This document shows, piece after piece, positions 9,020 to 19,463 of a stretch of DNA of 64,000 nt (position 1 is the stretch's first letter; each line of letters begins with the position of its first letter). Source of the stretch: Actinobacteria bacterium IMCC26077. Its GTDB lineage: Bacteria > Actinomycetota > Actinomycetes > Nanopelagicales > Nanopelagicaceae. The notes beneath the pieces are model-generated. The model saw only the letters and a list, made by a program, of their open reading frames with translations. It was not told the DNA's origin and did no database searches. The stretch covers positions 1,487,613 to 1,551,612 of the forward strand of contig CP015606.1 in assembly GCA_002284915.1 (NCBI GenBank). The letters are read 5' to 3'. The position numbers and the translations under genes were made by a program.

Positions 9020-9331
9020 TTAGTAGCGTGGCGCGTTGCGAGTTCGCTCGATTTTTGGCGCCCGTTTATTGCGCGAGTTCCAACATGGCGTATGCCAATG
9101 CCTGCGGGTCTCTGGATCTTCTGTGGGCCAGGCGACTATATGTGGCGTTGCCATGCGAATCTCATGATCGCACCCAGGGCATCGATAGACCTTCGTCGAA
9201 CTTGCTCCAGTGAGCGCACGAACGGTAAATCCATCCTCTTCCCACTCTTTCGATGGGCGAGGCTCACGCTCAGAACCTTCCGAATTATCTGGGCGCGCAT
9301 CTTTCGATCGATAGTTCTTCCGCGGGCTCAT
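9020..9331 (-). CDS. Small conserved actinobacterial protein with CxxC..HWHxxC cluster
   Basis: A protein of about 103 residues with a very polar N-terminal half (Arg, Lys, Glu, Ser) and a C-terminal segment YRCPGCDHEI..PHIVAWP..RRHWHTPCW. The spacing of two Cys, His and Cys suggests a zinc-binding knuckle. Similar small proteins, sometimes mislabelled ATP/GTP-binding protein, occur next to ABC transporters in other actinobacteria. I placed the start at the ATG giving MSPRKN because homologues typically begin there; earlier ATGs at 9358 and 9370 remain possible, the former with a GGGAG ribosome-binding site. It is divergent from the ABC ATPase. Confidence 0.6.
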   Translation of the reverse strand: MSPRKNYRSKDARPDNSEGSEREPRPSKEWEEDGFTVRALTGASSTKVYRCPGCDHEIRMATPHIVAWPTEDPETRRHWHTPCWNSRNKRAPKIERTRNAPRY

Positions 9332-9422
9332 AACGGTATTTTCGCAGGAAACTCCCATTAATTCTCCCGCCATTGCTGGGATTACTCGAGGCGCTGCGCG
9401 AGTTCGCATCTGCGTCAGCTAG

Positions 9423-9428
9423 TAGGGT
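9423..9428 (+). promoter_or_regulatory. Leaderless -10 hexamer for the ABC exporter operon
   Basis: TAGGGT followed by 6 nt and the ATG at 9435. The G-rich spacer could alternatively act as a ribosome-binding site. Confidence 0.4.
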
Positions 9429-9434
9429 GGGGAT

Positions 9435-10295
9435 ATGAGCCATGCAATCGTGGTACGAGGTTTGACCAAGTCCTACCGCAATGGCAAAGGCGCTGCCATC
9501 GAGGCGGTCAAAGGAATCGACCTTGAGGTGGCTCAAGGCGAAATTTTCGCGCTCCTTGGTCCGAATGGGGCTGGCAAAACCAGCACCATCGAGATCCTCG
9601 AGGGCTATCGCGGACGCGATGGTGGGAGCCTCTCCGTCCTCGGCGAAGATCCAGCGCAGACACACCTTCCCGCTTGGCGGAATCGAGTTGGGATCGTCCT
9701 CCAATCGACCAAAGATGGCGCTGACCTCTCAGTGGTGGAGATCCTGACCCACTTCGCACAGTATTACTCGCGACCTCGGGATATCGACGAGGTCATTGCC
9801 GCGGTCGGCTTAGAAGAGAAGCGAAACGCTCGTGGCGAACATCTCTCTGGTGGGCAGCGCCGTCGCCTCGATGTGGCCCTTGGAATTATCGGAAGCCCCG
9901 AATTACTTTTCCTTGACGAGCCCACTACCGGTTTTGATCCAGAGGCGCGTCGATCATTTTGGGAGTTGATCCGCTCACTCCGTGAATCAGGAACGACAAT
10001 CTTGATGAGCACCCACTATCTCGAAGAGGCAGAGGCGCTTGCCGATCGAGTCGCAATCATGAATCACGGACTCATCGCCGATTGCGCAACTCCCGAGAAG
10101 CTAGGTGGTCGCGACCGAGAGAAGGTCAATGTCCGTTGGCACGAATCGGGCGCCATTCACCAAGAACTAACAGATACCCCGACTGAATTCTTACGCAACC
10201 TTGCCAACCGAATCCCCGGTGAGATCTCCGAACTCACTGTTACCAGACCCACCTTAGAAGAGATCTACCTTCAGATGATTGGAGGTAACGAGTGA
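9435..10295 (+). CDS. ABC transporter ATP-binding protein
   Basis: A 286-residue ABC ATPase. Walker A is GPNGAGKTS (about residues 40-48), the signature is LSGGQRRRLDVALG, Walker B is LLFLDEPTTGFDP, and the H-loop is STHYLEEAE. A C-terminal extension of about 70 residues is typical of DrrA/CcmA-like subunits that pair with ABC-2 permeases. The stop overlaps the permease start by GTGA. The pair is most likely an exporter of a lipid, drug or glycan-type compound; the cargo cannot be inferred. Confidence 0.9.
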   Translation: MSHAIVVRGLTKSYRNGKGAAIEAVKGIDLEVAQGEIFALLGPNGAGKTSTIEILEGYRGRDGGSLSVLGEDPAQTHLPAWRNRVGIVLQSTKDGADLSVVEILTHFAQYYSRPRDIDEVIAAVGLEEKRNARGEHLSGGQRRRLDVALGIIGSPELLFLDEPTTGFDPEARRSFWELIRSLRESGTTILMSTHYLEEAEALADRVAIMNHGLIADCATPEKLGGRDREKVNVRWHESGAIHQELTDTPTEFLRNLANRIPGEISELTVTRPTLEEIYLQMIGGNE

Positions 10296-11086
10296 ATAAG
10301 CAACCAGGAACTCTTGCTATCGGTATCGCGCGAGGTATTCTCGAAATAAAGCAATTTATGCGACAACGAGAGAGCGTGGTCTTCACGCTCCTCTTCCCCA
10401 TCCTCTTACTATTGATTTTTGGCGCAGTATTCAAAGACGAAATCGCACCAGGAGTGACATTTAGCCAGTACTTCGTCGCTGGGATGATTGCCTCTGGATT
10501 GGTCAACACAGGTTTCCAGCAATTAGCGATCACGATTCCGATGGAACGTGATGATGGAACGCTCAAGCGGCTTCGTGGGACTCCTGCGCCGACCGCCTCC
10601 TACTTCATCGGTAAGATCATCTTGGTCTTTGTGAGCATGCTCATTCAGGTTGGTTTACTTCTCGCATTTGGCGTCGCGCTCTACGGCATCTCTCTCCCCT
10701 CCACTCCAGAGAAATGGCTCACCTTCATTTGGGTGATGCTCTTAGGTATCACTAGTTCGACAATTCTGGGAATCGCATTCTCCGTTGTGCCAAAGAGCGG
10801 TCGTGGCGCGTCGGCCGTGGTCTCACCGATTGTCATCATCCTGCAATTCTTTAGCGGAGTCTTCTTCGTCTTCACTCAACTACCCGCTTGGATGCAGAAT
10901 TTTGCCGCGGTATTTCCCTTGAAATGGCTCACTCAAGGTATGCGATCAGTCTTCCTTCCTGATTCATTCGCAGCACAAGAAGTTGCACAGAGCTGGGAGC
11001 ATGGCCGAACTGCGCTGATTTTGAGCGCCTGGCTAGTAGCTGGCTTTCTGATTGCGCTCAAGACTTTTCGTTGGGAGAAATCGTGA
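10292..11086 (+). CDS. ABC-2 type transporter permease
   Basis: A 264-residue membrane protein with six predicted helices and the ABC-2 permease pattern, including FTLLFPILLLLIFGAVF near the N-terminus, the PMERDDGTLKRLRGTP cytoplasmic loop and FFSGVFF with the LPAWMQNFAAVFPLKWL segment near the end. It starts with GTG inside the stop of the ATPase gene (GTGA), so both subunits should be made stoichiometrically. The DrrB-like architecture indicates export rather than uptake. Confidence 0.88.
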   Translation: MNKQPGTLAIGIARGILEIKQFMRQRESVVFTLLFPILLLLIFGAVFKDEIAPGVTFSQYFVAGMIASGLVNTGFQQLAITIPMERDDGTLKRLRGTPAPTASYFIGKIILVFVSMLIQVGLLLAFGVALYGISLPSTPEKWLTFIWVMLLGITSSTILGIAFSVVPKSGRGASAVVSPIVIILQFFSGVFFVFTQLPAWMQNFAAVFPLKWLTQGMRSVFLPDSFAAQEVAQSWEHGRTALILSAWLVAGFLIALKTFRWEKS

Positions 11087-11775
11087 GGAGACGCTCGCGA
11101 ATTCTCGGCGCTGGGCTCGCATTGATGATGTCGATTAGCGTCATCACTGTTGTTCCTTTGCAGAGCGCTAGCGCGGCGACCAAACCCACTCCGAAAGCAA
11201 CTTCCTCTGCAGAGAGTAAAGCGAAGAAGAAAGTCACCACCAAGAAACCAGTAAAGAAGAAACCAGTAAAGAAGAAACCTCGAAAAATCTCGAAACCACT
11301 CCCATCACCACCTCCGAAATGGCCACCAAAAGGCTTTCGCGAAGTCGATGGCGTCTACATCTCCACTCCAACGAGCGAAAAAGAATTGGTGGGAGTCCTC
11401 AGCGCTAAGACAACATTATTAAGTGAGATTCGAGCATGTGAGAAGCGAGTATGTGCGGTCGTTTACGTTGCCGCTGAGGAGAAATGTAAGTGGTGGGAAG
11501 TCCAAGCGATTGTTATCGGTAAATACGCTGATGTCCTCGGTAATTTGCAGACTCTTGCGAAAGGAACAAAAGCTCGAGAACGAAAGACTATTATTCTGAT
11601 TAGCCAGGAGCCGGTCGAAGATTACGCTGAGATTCTCAACATGAAAGCGTTCTGCCGTAACGATCCCATCATAGGCAAGATCCCAAGTAATACCTTCACG
11701 CCAAACCCAGATCTTGCCCCTACTCCTGCGGCGACGCCTGCTGGCGGAGCATCGCCAACCCCTGCTGCAAGTTAA
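11083..11775 (+). CDS. Secreted or lipid-proximal Lys/Pro-rich protein
   Basis: About 230 residues with an N-terminal signal peptide (RRRSRILGAGLALMM core, Ala-rich cleavage region near SASAA), then a lysine-rich linker with the repeated VKKKP unit, a globular domain of about 130 residues (KWPPKGFREVDGVYIS onward, with Cys pairs at ACEKRVC and EEKC) and a Pro/Ala/Thr-rich tail. I do not recognise the domain. The GTG start chosen here overlaps the permease stop as GTGA; a TTG 12 nt upstream is the alternative. Translation coupling to the exporter suggests a cell-envelope partner, which is inference. Confidence 0.65.
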   Translation: MRRRSRILGAGLALMMSISVITVVPLQSASAATKPTPKATSSAESKAKKKVTTKKPVKKKPVKKKPRKISKPLPSPPPKWPPKGFREVDGVYISTPTSEKELVGVLSAKTTLLSEIRACEKRVCAVVYVAAEEKCKWWEVQAIVIGKYADVLGNLQTLAKGTKARERKTIILISQEPVEDYAEILNMKAFCRNDPIIGKIPSNTFTPNPDLAPTPAATPAGGASPTPAAS

Positions 11776-11787
11776 CTCTTACTCACC

Positions 11788-11793
11788 TATCCT
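11788..11793 (+). promoter_or_regulatory. Leaderless -10 hexamer
   Basis: TATCCT followed by 6 nt and the ATG of the 107-residue protein at 11800. Confidence 0.5.
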
Positions 11794-11799
11794 TTCCCC

Positions 11800-12123
11800 A
11801 TGCTCGGTGGTATCAACAATCAGATGTTCTTTCAGGCTTTTGGCGGCTTCTTTGCGCTCCTGATCTTGATTCCCCTGCTGCGGTGGACCTTCTCCCGCGG
11901 ACGCTCCCACGTTGCTCGCCCAGCAAAGAGCGGTAATAGCGATGAATACGGGTTACTTGTTCCGGTGAGTAAGCCAGCAAACTTCATTGAAGGTGAGATG
12001 GCTCGTAAAAAATTAATCGATGCGAATATCAAAGCGAATCTTGTTCAAGCTGAAGATGGAATTGCGCTTTTGGTCTTTCCCGAAGAGTTATCTGCAGCTC
12101 GAGCAATCCTCAATCAACAGTAA
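11800..12123 (+). CDS. Small single-pass membrane protein
   Basis: A 107-residue protein with one membrane segment at about residues 9-29, a basic stop-transfer stretch (RWTFSRGRSH), and a soluble C-terminal half (EGEMARKKLIDANIKANLV..GIALLVFPEELSAARAIL) that resembles the alpha-beta pattern of DUF2007-like domains. Function unknown. It lies just after the exporter cluster and is convergent with pduO, with 20 bp between the stops. An own leaderless promoter (TATCCT) is visible. Confidence 0.65.
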   Translation: MLGGINNQMFFQAFGGFFALLILIPLLRWTFSRGRSHVARPAKSGNSDEYGLLVPVSKPANFIEGEMARKKLIDANIKANLVQAEDGIALLVFPEELSAARAILNQQ

Positions 12124-12143
12124 CAAGAGAGACCCTCGCTGAT

Positions 12144-12716
12144 TTATCGGTTAGCTCCGGGAACCCAGAGCTCATCGCCCACGCTCTTATTCTCATAACG
12201 AGCGAGGACGAAGAGAAGATCTGATAGCCGATTCAAATACTTTGCGGTCAGTGGATTGACGCCAGTGCCAAAGGCATGAATCGCTGCCCAGGTGCATCGC
12301 TCGGCGCGACGAACTACAGTCCGCGCCACGTGTAAGAGCGCAGCTGCAGCTGTTCCTCCGGGAAGCACAAATGAGCGCAGCGGTGCGAGATCTTTATTGA
12401 ACTCATCAATCTGCTCTTCGAGGTGCGAGATCTGTGATTCCAGAATTCGTAGCTGCTCATGTGGTGGGTTATCAACCATCGGTGTGCACAAATCTGCACC
12501 GACATCAAAGAGGTCATTTTGAATTCGGGTGAGAAGTTTCTTTACCTCGGGAGTCACGGTGGCAAGGGCAAGGACTACGCCAATACTTGAGTTCGCCTCA
12601 TCAACGGTGGCGTACGCCTCAAGGCGGGGGTCATTCTTCGAGGTGCGACTCATATCCCCCAACGAGGTTGTGCCGTCATCGCCAGTTTTCGTGTAGATAC
12701 GCGTCAGATTCACCAT
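12144..12716 (-). CDS. Cob(I)yrinic acid a,c-diamide adenosyltransferase (PduO type)
   Basis: A 190-residue PduO-type ATP:corrinoid adenosyltransferase. The N-terminal ATP-binding signature YTKTGDDGTTSLGD, the ..DEANSSIGVVLA helix, and C-terminal FVLPGGT, RTVVRRAERCTW and LNRLSDLLFVLARYEN motifs are all present. The enzyme makes adenosylcobalamin and hands it directly to methylmalonyl-CoA mutase, matching the meaB and epimerase genes 9 kb away. It is divergent from murA with 28 bp between the starts, the arrangement I recall from mycobacteria. No cobalamin riboswitch fits in that gap. Confidence 0.92.
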   Translation of the reverse strand: MVNLTRIYTKTGDDGTTSLGDMSRTSKNDPRLEAYATVDEANSSIGVVLALATVTPEVKKLLTRIQNDLFDVGADLCTPMVDNPPHEQLRILESQISHLEEQIDEFNKDLAPLRSFVLPGGTAAAALLHVARTVVRRAERCTWAAIHAFGTGVNPLTAKYLNRLSDLLFVLARYENKSVGDELWVPGANR

Positions 12717-12722
12717 GCGCCT

Positions 12723-12728
12723 ACCTTA
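12723..12728 (-). promoter_or_regulatory. Leaderless -10 hexamer for pduO
   Basis: Minus-strand TAAGGT followed by 6 nt and ATG. On the opposite strand TAAACC stands 6 nt before the murA ATG, a weaker version of the same arrangement. Confidence 0.4.
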
Positions 12729-12744
12729 CGGGTAAACCTCTACG

Positions 12745-14010
12745 ATGAACCACATGGAGCGGTTCGAGGTCACTGGCGGAGCCCGCCTCGTTGGTGAGGT
12801 CGAGGTCCATGGTGCGAAGAATTCCATCCTCAAATTGATGGCTGCGGCCTTGCTCGCCCCTGGTGTGCACCGTCTAGGCAATGTTCCCGCGATTGCCGAT
12901 GTTTCGATCATGGCCGAGCTCTTGATCCGTCTTGGCTGTCAGGTAGCGCATGATGAAGGTTCACTTACCCTGACCATCACCGTTCCAGAACATTTAGAAC
13001 ATCGAGCTGATTATGACTTGGTTCGCAAAATGCGCGCTTCAATCAATGTCCTCGGTCCATTACTCACGCGCACTGGTCGCGCCGAAGTGGCGCTTCCTGG
13101 AGGCGATGCCATCGGTTCACGTGGACTCGATTTTCATATCAATGGTTTAGAGGCGCTTGGCGCTGAAGTGAAGAACGAACATGGGTACATCATCGCAACT
13201 AGCTCTGGTCGACTACGCGGAGCCATCATTGAATTGGAATTTCCGAGCGTGGGCGCTACCGAAAATCTTCTCGCTGCCGCGGTGTTAGCTCGGGGCGAAA
13301 CGGTTATTGAAAACGCGGCTCGTGAACCTGACATCGTTGATATGGGTCTCTACCTGCAAAAAATGGGGGCGGAGATCGACGGCTTAGGCACATCGACTAT
13401 AACTGTGACCGGCGTTGATGCACTTCGCGCCACCGACCATGACGCGTTGCCGGATCGAATCGTCACCGGCACTTGGGCATTCGCTGCCGCGATGACCAAA
13501 GGCGATATCACTATTCACAATGCCAACCCAGATCATCTCGAGATTCCCCTTGAAAAACTGGTGCTCTCTGGCGCCGTTGTCACCACTATTCCCGGCGGGT
13601 TACGAGTGCGGATGGAGCATCGACCCAAGGCAATTGATGCGGTAACACTTCCCTATCCAGGCTTCCCTACTGATTTGCAACCCATGATTGTCGCTCTGAA
13701 CTCAATTGCCCAAGGCTCGGCACTTGTGACGGAGAATGTCTTCGAGGGACGATTTATGTTCATCAATGAATTAGTGCGACTCGGTGCGGATGTCACAACA
13801 GATGGACATCATGCGTTTATTAAGGGGCGGGAATTACTCTCCAGTGCACCGGTAGCAGCAACCGACATTAGAGCCGGCGCCGCGCTCGTACTTGCCGCTT
13901 TAGTATGCGATGGCAGAACGGTTATCGAGGATATCTTCCACGTCGATCGCGGGTATCCCAAGTTTGATGAACAACTACGTACACTTGGCGCAGAAATTAA
14001 CCGGATCTAA
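12745..14010 (+). CDS. murA: UDP-N-acetylglucosamine 1-carboxyvinyltransferase
   Basis: A 421-residue EPSP-synthase-fold enzyme that transfers enolpyruvate to UDP-GlcNAc, the first committed step of peptidoglycan synthesis. Recognisable blocks include [14 protein letters not shown] with the substrate-binding Lys, [24 protein letters not shown] and the C-terminal [11 protein letters not shown]. In the active-site loop PGGDAIGSR, the catalytic Cys of the E. coli enzyme is Asp121. The Asp form is active in mycobacteria but is not alkylated by fosfomycin, so intrinsic fosfomycin resistance is expected. A second in-frame ATG lies nine bases downstream. Confidence 0.95.
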   Translation: MNHMERFEVTGGARLVGEVEVHGAKNSILKLMAAALLAPGVHRLGNVPAIADVSIMAELLIRLGCQVAHDEGSLTLTITVPEHLEHRADYDLVRKMRASINVLGPLLTRTGRAEVALPGGDAIGSRGLDFHINGLEALGAEVKNEHGYIIATSSGRLRGAIIELEFPSVGATENLLAAAVLARGETVIENAAREPDIVDMGLYLQKMGAEIDGLGTSTITVTGVDALRATDHDALPDRIVTGTWAFAAAMTKGDITIHNANPDHLEIPLEKLVLSGAVVTTIPGGLRVRMEHRPKAIDAVTLPYPGFPTDLQPMIVALNSIAQGSALVTENVFEGRFMFINELVRLGADVTTDGHHAFIKGRELLSSAPVAATDIRAGAALVLAALVCDGRTVIEDIFHVDRGYPKFDEQLRTLGAEINRI

Positions 14011-14011
14011 T

Positions 14012-15814
14012 CTATTTCTTCTTGAATCCTGAAGGACATTTTGGATTGACGCCAGAGATTTTTCGGGTGATTTTCCCCTTGGCACAGGTGATGGACTTCT
14101 TATTTTCAATTTTCGGCGCAGGAGCCGAATTAGGAGTTGCCTTCACCTCTTCTTTCTTCTCTTGAACTAATTTCACTTTCAGAGTTGGCGACGAGAAGGT
14201 GAATCCCTCGGCGCTGAGATAGACCCACGCGCCATTGCGAAATAGCTCGACGGTAGAACCCTTGCTCTCACCGCTAGTCGCATTTGTTATCGAAACTTCG
14301 ACTTTAGCTGGCACCTCCTTGACCCCATAAAGGCACTGCACTAAATCTGCGCGCATTGAGAGGCCATAAGTACCGATATTTTCCGTTTTTCCATCAGGGG
14401 CAAAATGTGGTGCGGCAACTTTGTAGTCGAGAGTTTGTGTCTCTTTATTAAAAGCTGGCGCCCCTGGTGAATAAGCAGAAGCATTTGCGGCAACCACTCC
14501 CTGGAGACCACTCTGATTACTGCAGGAATTTGTTGAATCGATGGTGGTGCTCGAAATCGTCCACCCCTCCTCTTTGAGCAGCGCTTTGTCGCCAAGATAA
14601 GGCTGCCAATCTAGATACTCTTCGATTGCACCGACACTTCCGGAGTACATTCCGGCGGCGCCATCCAGTCGACCCACCCCCATCGTGTTCGGTGTGCCAT
14701 CATCATTAAAGAAGAGCTTCTCGGGAATCTTCTGCCACTCCACCCACCCTCCAGCAATGATGTTCTCTGAAGGGGCTGCCTCAACTATCACTCGATCATA
14801 GATTGTGTTTATCGGTGTCGTAGTGACATTAGGTTTGACTAGCCGACCATTGAGCCATCCAGTGAGTCGATTAGGAAGCTGAAGAGCAACGGTTGCCCGG
14901 GCACCTTGCGGAAAATTAGCTCGGTGATAACAGATATTGGTGTCATGGGCTAGACAGCTAGGTTGAATACTCACCTGTCGAACCACAGGATCAGAAGTGT
15001 TCTTGTATTTGAAATTTTCCAACCGCGGAGCGATTACCGGTGCGACCTCTGAAGTGACCGGTACTAATTCGAAATTGAAAGTAGGGCGTTGGAAATCTAA
15101 TAAGCCATCCACAACTTTCGCATAAGTCGTCACAGTTCCGCGAGCCAAGAAGCGCGACTTTGGTGCGCCGGGCACATCCGCCTCCCAGATCCACGAGGAG
15201 AGACCGGGTGGAAAACCCTTTGCTGCGCTATCGAATTGGCCAGCGAAGGTCTTGGTGCCTGCCGGTATTTCGATAACTGGTTTCGCCTTGACCACTGACT
15301 TATCGCTCAGCGCTAGTGAAATAGATTCCACGCATGCCGAATCAGGGTTACGAAGACAATTACCTATAACAGAGTCGACCCGGAGTGAATTGAATTTGCC
15401 ACTCTTGGGCGAACACGTTGGATCATCGATTGAGCTACAGAGATAATTTATCGCTGAGTCGCTCTCGCCCACCTTTGATGTGAAGACTCGAATAGATGAA
15501 AGAAGCGCCATCGGTAACTCTGAACTAAATGAGATGCCGAGCTTGCTTGGATCCTTTTGGCTCTCACCATATTGATTCTTTACTGTCGGCAGATTCTGTT
15601 GGAACCAGCCAAGTATCGAATCGGGCTTCTGTGTTGTTTGGAAGGTACGAATTCCGTAGTAATCATTCCCCTGCATCAGATCCTTGGAATTGACCTGATT
15701 CACGTTGAGGGAATTTTGGGGGCCGTCAGCAAACGAGAGTGGAGTAGCTAGCGCAAAGGGGTTTAAAGCAACTGCAAAGGTAATTAGCCCTGCTGCGAAT
15801 ACTCTCTTTTGCAA
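14012..15814 (-). CDS. Secreted protein B of a three-member paralogous family
   Basis: A 600-residue exported protein related to proteins A and C in this window. The signal peptide (residues 1-30) is followed by YYGIRTF, YLCSSIDDPTCS, CLRNPDSACVES, LTGWLNGRL, GTYGLSMRADLVQCLYGV and FTFSSPTLKVKLVQEKK, and the tail TCAKGKITRKISG plus NPKCPSGFKKK. No catalytic motif is recognised. The start is TTG (15812-15814), supported by a strong AGGAGGT ribosome-binding site 5 nt upstream. It follows the M6-like protease on the same strand by 51 bp. Its stop is one base from the murA stop. Confidence 0.75.
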   Translation of the reverse strand: MQKRVFAAGLITFAVALNPFALATPLSFADGPQNSLNVNQVNSKDLMQGNDYYGIRTFQTTQKPDSILGWFQQNLPTVKNQYGESQKDPSKLGISFSSELPMALLSSIRVFTSKVGESDSAINYLCSSIDDPTCSPKSGKFNSLRVDSVIGNCLRNPDSACVESISLALSDKSVVKAKPVIEIPAGTKTFAGQFDSAAKGFPPGLSSWIWEADVPGAPKSRFLARGTVTTYAKVVDGLLDFQRPTFNFELVPVTSEVAPVIAPRLENFKYKNTSDPVVRQVSIQPSCLAHDTNICYHRANFPQGARATVALQLPNRLTGWLNGRLVKPNVTTTPINTIYDRVIVEAAPSENIIAGGWVEWQKIPEKLFFNDDGTPNTMGVGRLDGAAGMYSGSVGAIEEYLDWQPYLGDKALLKEEGWTISSTTIDSTNSCSNQSGLQGVVAANASAYSPGAPAFNKETQTLDYKVAAPHFAPDGKTENIGTYGLSMRADLVQCLYGVKEVPAKVEVSITNATSGESKGSTVELFRNGAWVYLSAEGFTFSSPTLKVKLVQEKKEEVKATPNSAPAPKIENKKSITCAKGKITRKISGVNPKCPSGFKKK

Positions 15815-15865
15815 GCTTTACCTCCTACGACACTCCAATGACTGTATACGAATTGAACATTAATC

Positions 15866-17746
15866 TCAATCTTTAGAAATTGAAAATTCAAACTCATCCG
15901 CGCTTCTTTTCCCGGCTCTAATTTGTAAACCTGAAACTTTGATAATCTCTCCCTCTCTCAAAACTGCAAAGCGTGAGTCCTTTGGCATCCGATCCGGAGC
16001 ATGAGTCACTGCAATCCCTTTAATTGTGGGGACTGAAGTATCGACCGTGTAGGCCAGAATGCCTGTTCGTTCAGGAGAGAGAACATCCAATCCACCTGTC
16101 GCGCGAGCTTCTAAAACCAAGATTTTCGTATCACTAAGTTTAATCATCAAGCTCTTAATTTTATTTGACTCAATGCTTACATTCTCAATAGTAAATGTCT
16201 TAGGAGTATTCGTAAGATCGGATACTTCGAGACAAATCACTTGCGAATCAGCTAACCAGCCTGAAATGTAACGATTCCAACTGTTTAACTCGATTGCCTC
16301 TACACTCCAAGCAGATGACATGATGTCCCATGGTCCGAACGGATCAGTGCCGTCGAGGGTATACCAATCGTATAGGCCAAACGTATGCCCAGTTTCATGC
16401 GCCATCCATTTCCAGCCCGCACCCGCCGAATTCTGCCAAGCATCATGTCCGCCAACGCTTCCATTAAGGACTCTACCGGTTGAGTTTTGGTAATCACGAG
16501 AATTTGGGTTCCCTGGGAATGCTGGTCCGTAAGCTATTTGATCACTTTTTACATTTGAAGGAGGCAATACATATGCAATGTCAAATTGCGATATATCAAC
16601 AATATTTTCTACCGCCTTCAAGCCCGCCATGAAAAATGAGTAAGCATCTCCACTGTTATAAGCCCCTAAACCAAAAGTTCCTACCGTCACATTCAAATTG
16701 ACATAGTTTGCAAGAGTTGTGAATTCAAATCTCAGAGTTCTCTGTGATTGTTTGTAGTAGAAATCCGCAGTTCCTTTTGCCATCTCTCTATAAATCGAAG
16801 CGGGAGCACCAATGCCAGATAAATCTGAAAACTCCACCGGAATAATAAGTGCTTTTACAATTCCACGATTTGGCAACCGCCCATCTGCTCGTGGAAAACC
16901 ATTTGACATATTTACATTTCCAGTTTTATCTTCAAGTTGACACTTTGAAGTGGCTGAAAAAGATTTCTTGATTCCCAAATTCTGTTTCTTAATGATTGCA
17001 GTGACAGTGAAATATCCTTGACTGTTTGCCAAAAGCCCTTCAATAGTAACTTCACTCATTGAATTTACCGTCAGAGAGTATCTACCACGTTCATACTTGG
17101 TACGATTTCCATCAGGTTCAACTATATCGATGACATATTTACCTGGTTCAAACTTTGTGTCGTATCCTCCATCGCTTCGATTGACATGAGAAAAAATCCA
17201 CTCCCCTCCATCTTTCTGAAACCAAATGCCAGGGGAATTCAGTGGCCTATCCGGATTTTCAGGATCATAAATCCAGAGTTTTAAGTTGCTGGTGGGTTTG
17301 CTTGGTGCTAATCGTCTATCAATTTCTCTACTTTTTTCGATGTTCTTATTTGGGGCAGGCGCTGGTCCCTTGTATACCGAGATTTCTTCACCCGGAGCAA
17401 CGACTGTTGGGCCAAGAGCTAGTACAGGTTCAGGTTTGGCTATAGCCGTAGGTGTAGGTGACGGTTTTGCTGAAGGCGTTACCGTTGGTGATGATTGATC
17501 ATTCTCTACTCTTGACTTTACTATTGCTGGTTTTGTAGAAATATTTTTTATCTTCTTTTGCCAAACTAATTTCGACCCAATTTTTACGCAGGAGAATTCG
17601 ACTGCGTTGATTGTCTTTATCTGCTTTACTTTCGAACATTTCGCGCCTTCTTTAACTACTTTTGCGCTTGAACCTGTACTTGGAATGTAAATTGAAATGG
17701 CGCAGAAAATGAGAGTGGCAGTTACATACTTTTGACGCACCTTCAA
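15866..17746 (-). CDS. Secreted M6-like zinc metalloprotease
   Basis: A 626-residue exported protein. After a signal peptide (residues 1-28) comes a two-cysteine module (GAKCSKVKQIKTINAVEFSC..KLVWQKK, about 35-67), a Thr/Pro/Ala linker, and a metalloprotease domain with HETGHTFGLYD at about 450-460: two zinc His, catalytic Glu, and the third ligand consistent with HExxHxxGxxD. The pattern resembles immune inhibitor A/M6 peptidases. The gene is clearly more AT-rich than its neighbours and sits between atpC and murA, so transfer is plausible. Start TTG is uncertain; a GTG 6 nt later has CATAAT 6 nt upstream. Confidence 0.75.
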   Translation of the reverse strand: MKVRQKYVTATLIFCAISIYIPSTGSSAKVVKEGAKCSKVKQIKTINAVEFSCVKIGSKLVWQKKIKNISTKPAIVKSRVENDQSSPTVTPSAKPSPTPTAIAKPEPVLALGPTVVAPGEEISVYKGPAPAPNKNIEKSREIDRRLAPSKPTSNLKLWIYDPENPDRPLNSPGIWFQKDGGEWIFSHVNRSDGGYDTKFEPGKYVIDIVEPDGNRTKYERGRYSLTVNSMSEVTIEGLLANSQGYFTVTAIIKKQNLGIKKSFSATSKCQLEDKTGNVNMSNGFPRADGRLPNRGIVKALIIPVEFSDLSGIGAPASIYREMAKGTADFYYKQSQRTLRFEFTTLANYVNLNVTVGTFGLGAYNSGDAYSFFMAGLKAVENIVDISQFDIAYVLPPSNVKSDQIAYGPAFPGNPNSRDYQNSTGRVLNGSVGGHDAWQNSAGAGWKWMAHETGHTFGLYDWYTLDGTDPFGPWDIMSSAWSVEAIELNSWNRYISGWLADSQVICLEVSDLTNTPKTFTIENVSIESNKIKSLMIKLSDTKILVLEARATGGLDVLSPERTGILAYTVDTSVPTIKGIAVTHAPDRMPKDSRFAVLREGEIIKVSGLQIRAGKRSADEFEFSISKD

Positions 17747-17781
17747 ATTATGACCTATATTTGAAAGTTTGAGATTGTTAT

Positions 17782-18032
17782 TTAATCGGACGCCTCTCCC
17801 AGAATCGAGACTCGATCCTTATTTACCGAGAGGAAGCCGCCATGGATTTGGAAGGTCGTGCTCTGCCCATTGGTCTCCTTGACGACGACCTCACCATCGA
17901 CGAGTACGCCCAAAAGGGAGATATGGCCGGGAAGGATGCCCAGTTCACCCTCAAGGGTGCGGGCGCGGACCATGGATGCTTCACCCGAGAAGATTCGCTT
18001 CTCGGGTGTCACAACTTCGACTCGGAGGGCCA

Positions 18033-18033
<1 letters not shown>
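17782..18033 (-). CDS. atpC: F1Fo ATP synthase epsilon subunit, short form
   Basis: An 83-residue protein holding only the N-terminal beta-sandwich of the epsilon subunit (VEVVTPEKRIFSGEA, ELGILPGHISLLGVL, GGFLSVNKDRVSIL). The C-terminal two-helix domain that inhibits ATP hydrolysis in longer homologues of 120-140 residues is absent; a clean stop follows. Its ATG shares one base with the atpD stop (TAATG). It is the last gene of the atp operon. Confidence 0.92.

Positions 18034-19463
<1,430 letters not shown>

Noticed and set aside
12717..12744. Cobalamin riboswitch at pduO or meaB
   Set aside because: Only 28 bp separate pduO and murA and 11 bp separate meaB and the epimerase, too short for any known riboswitch.
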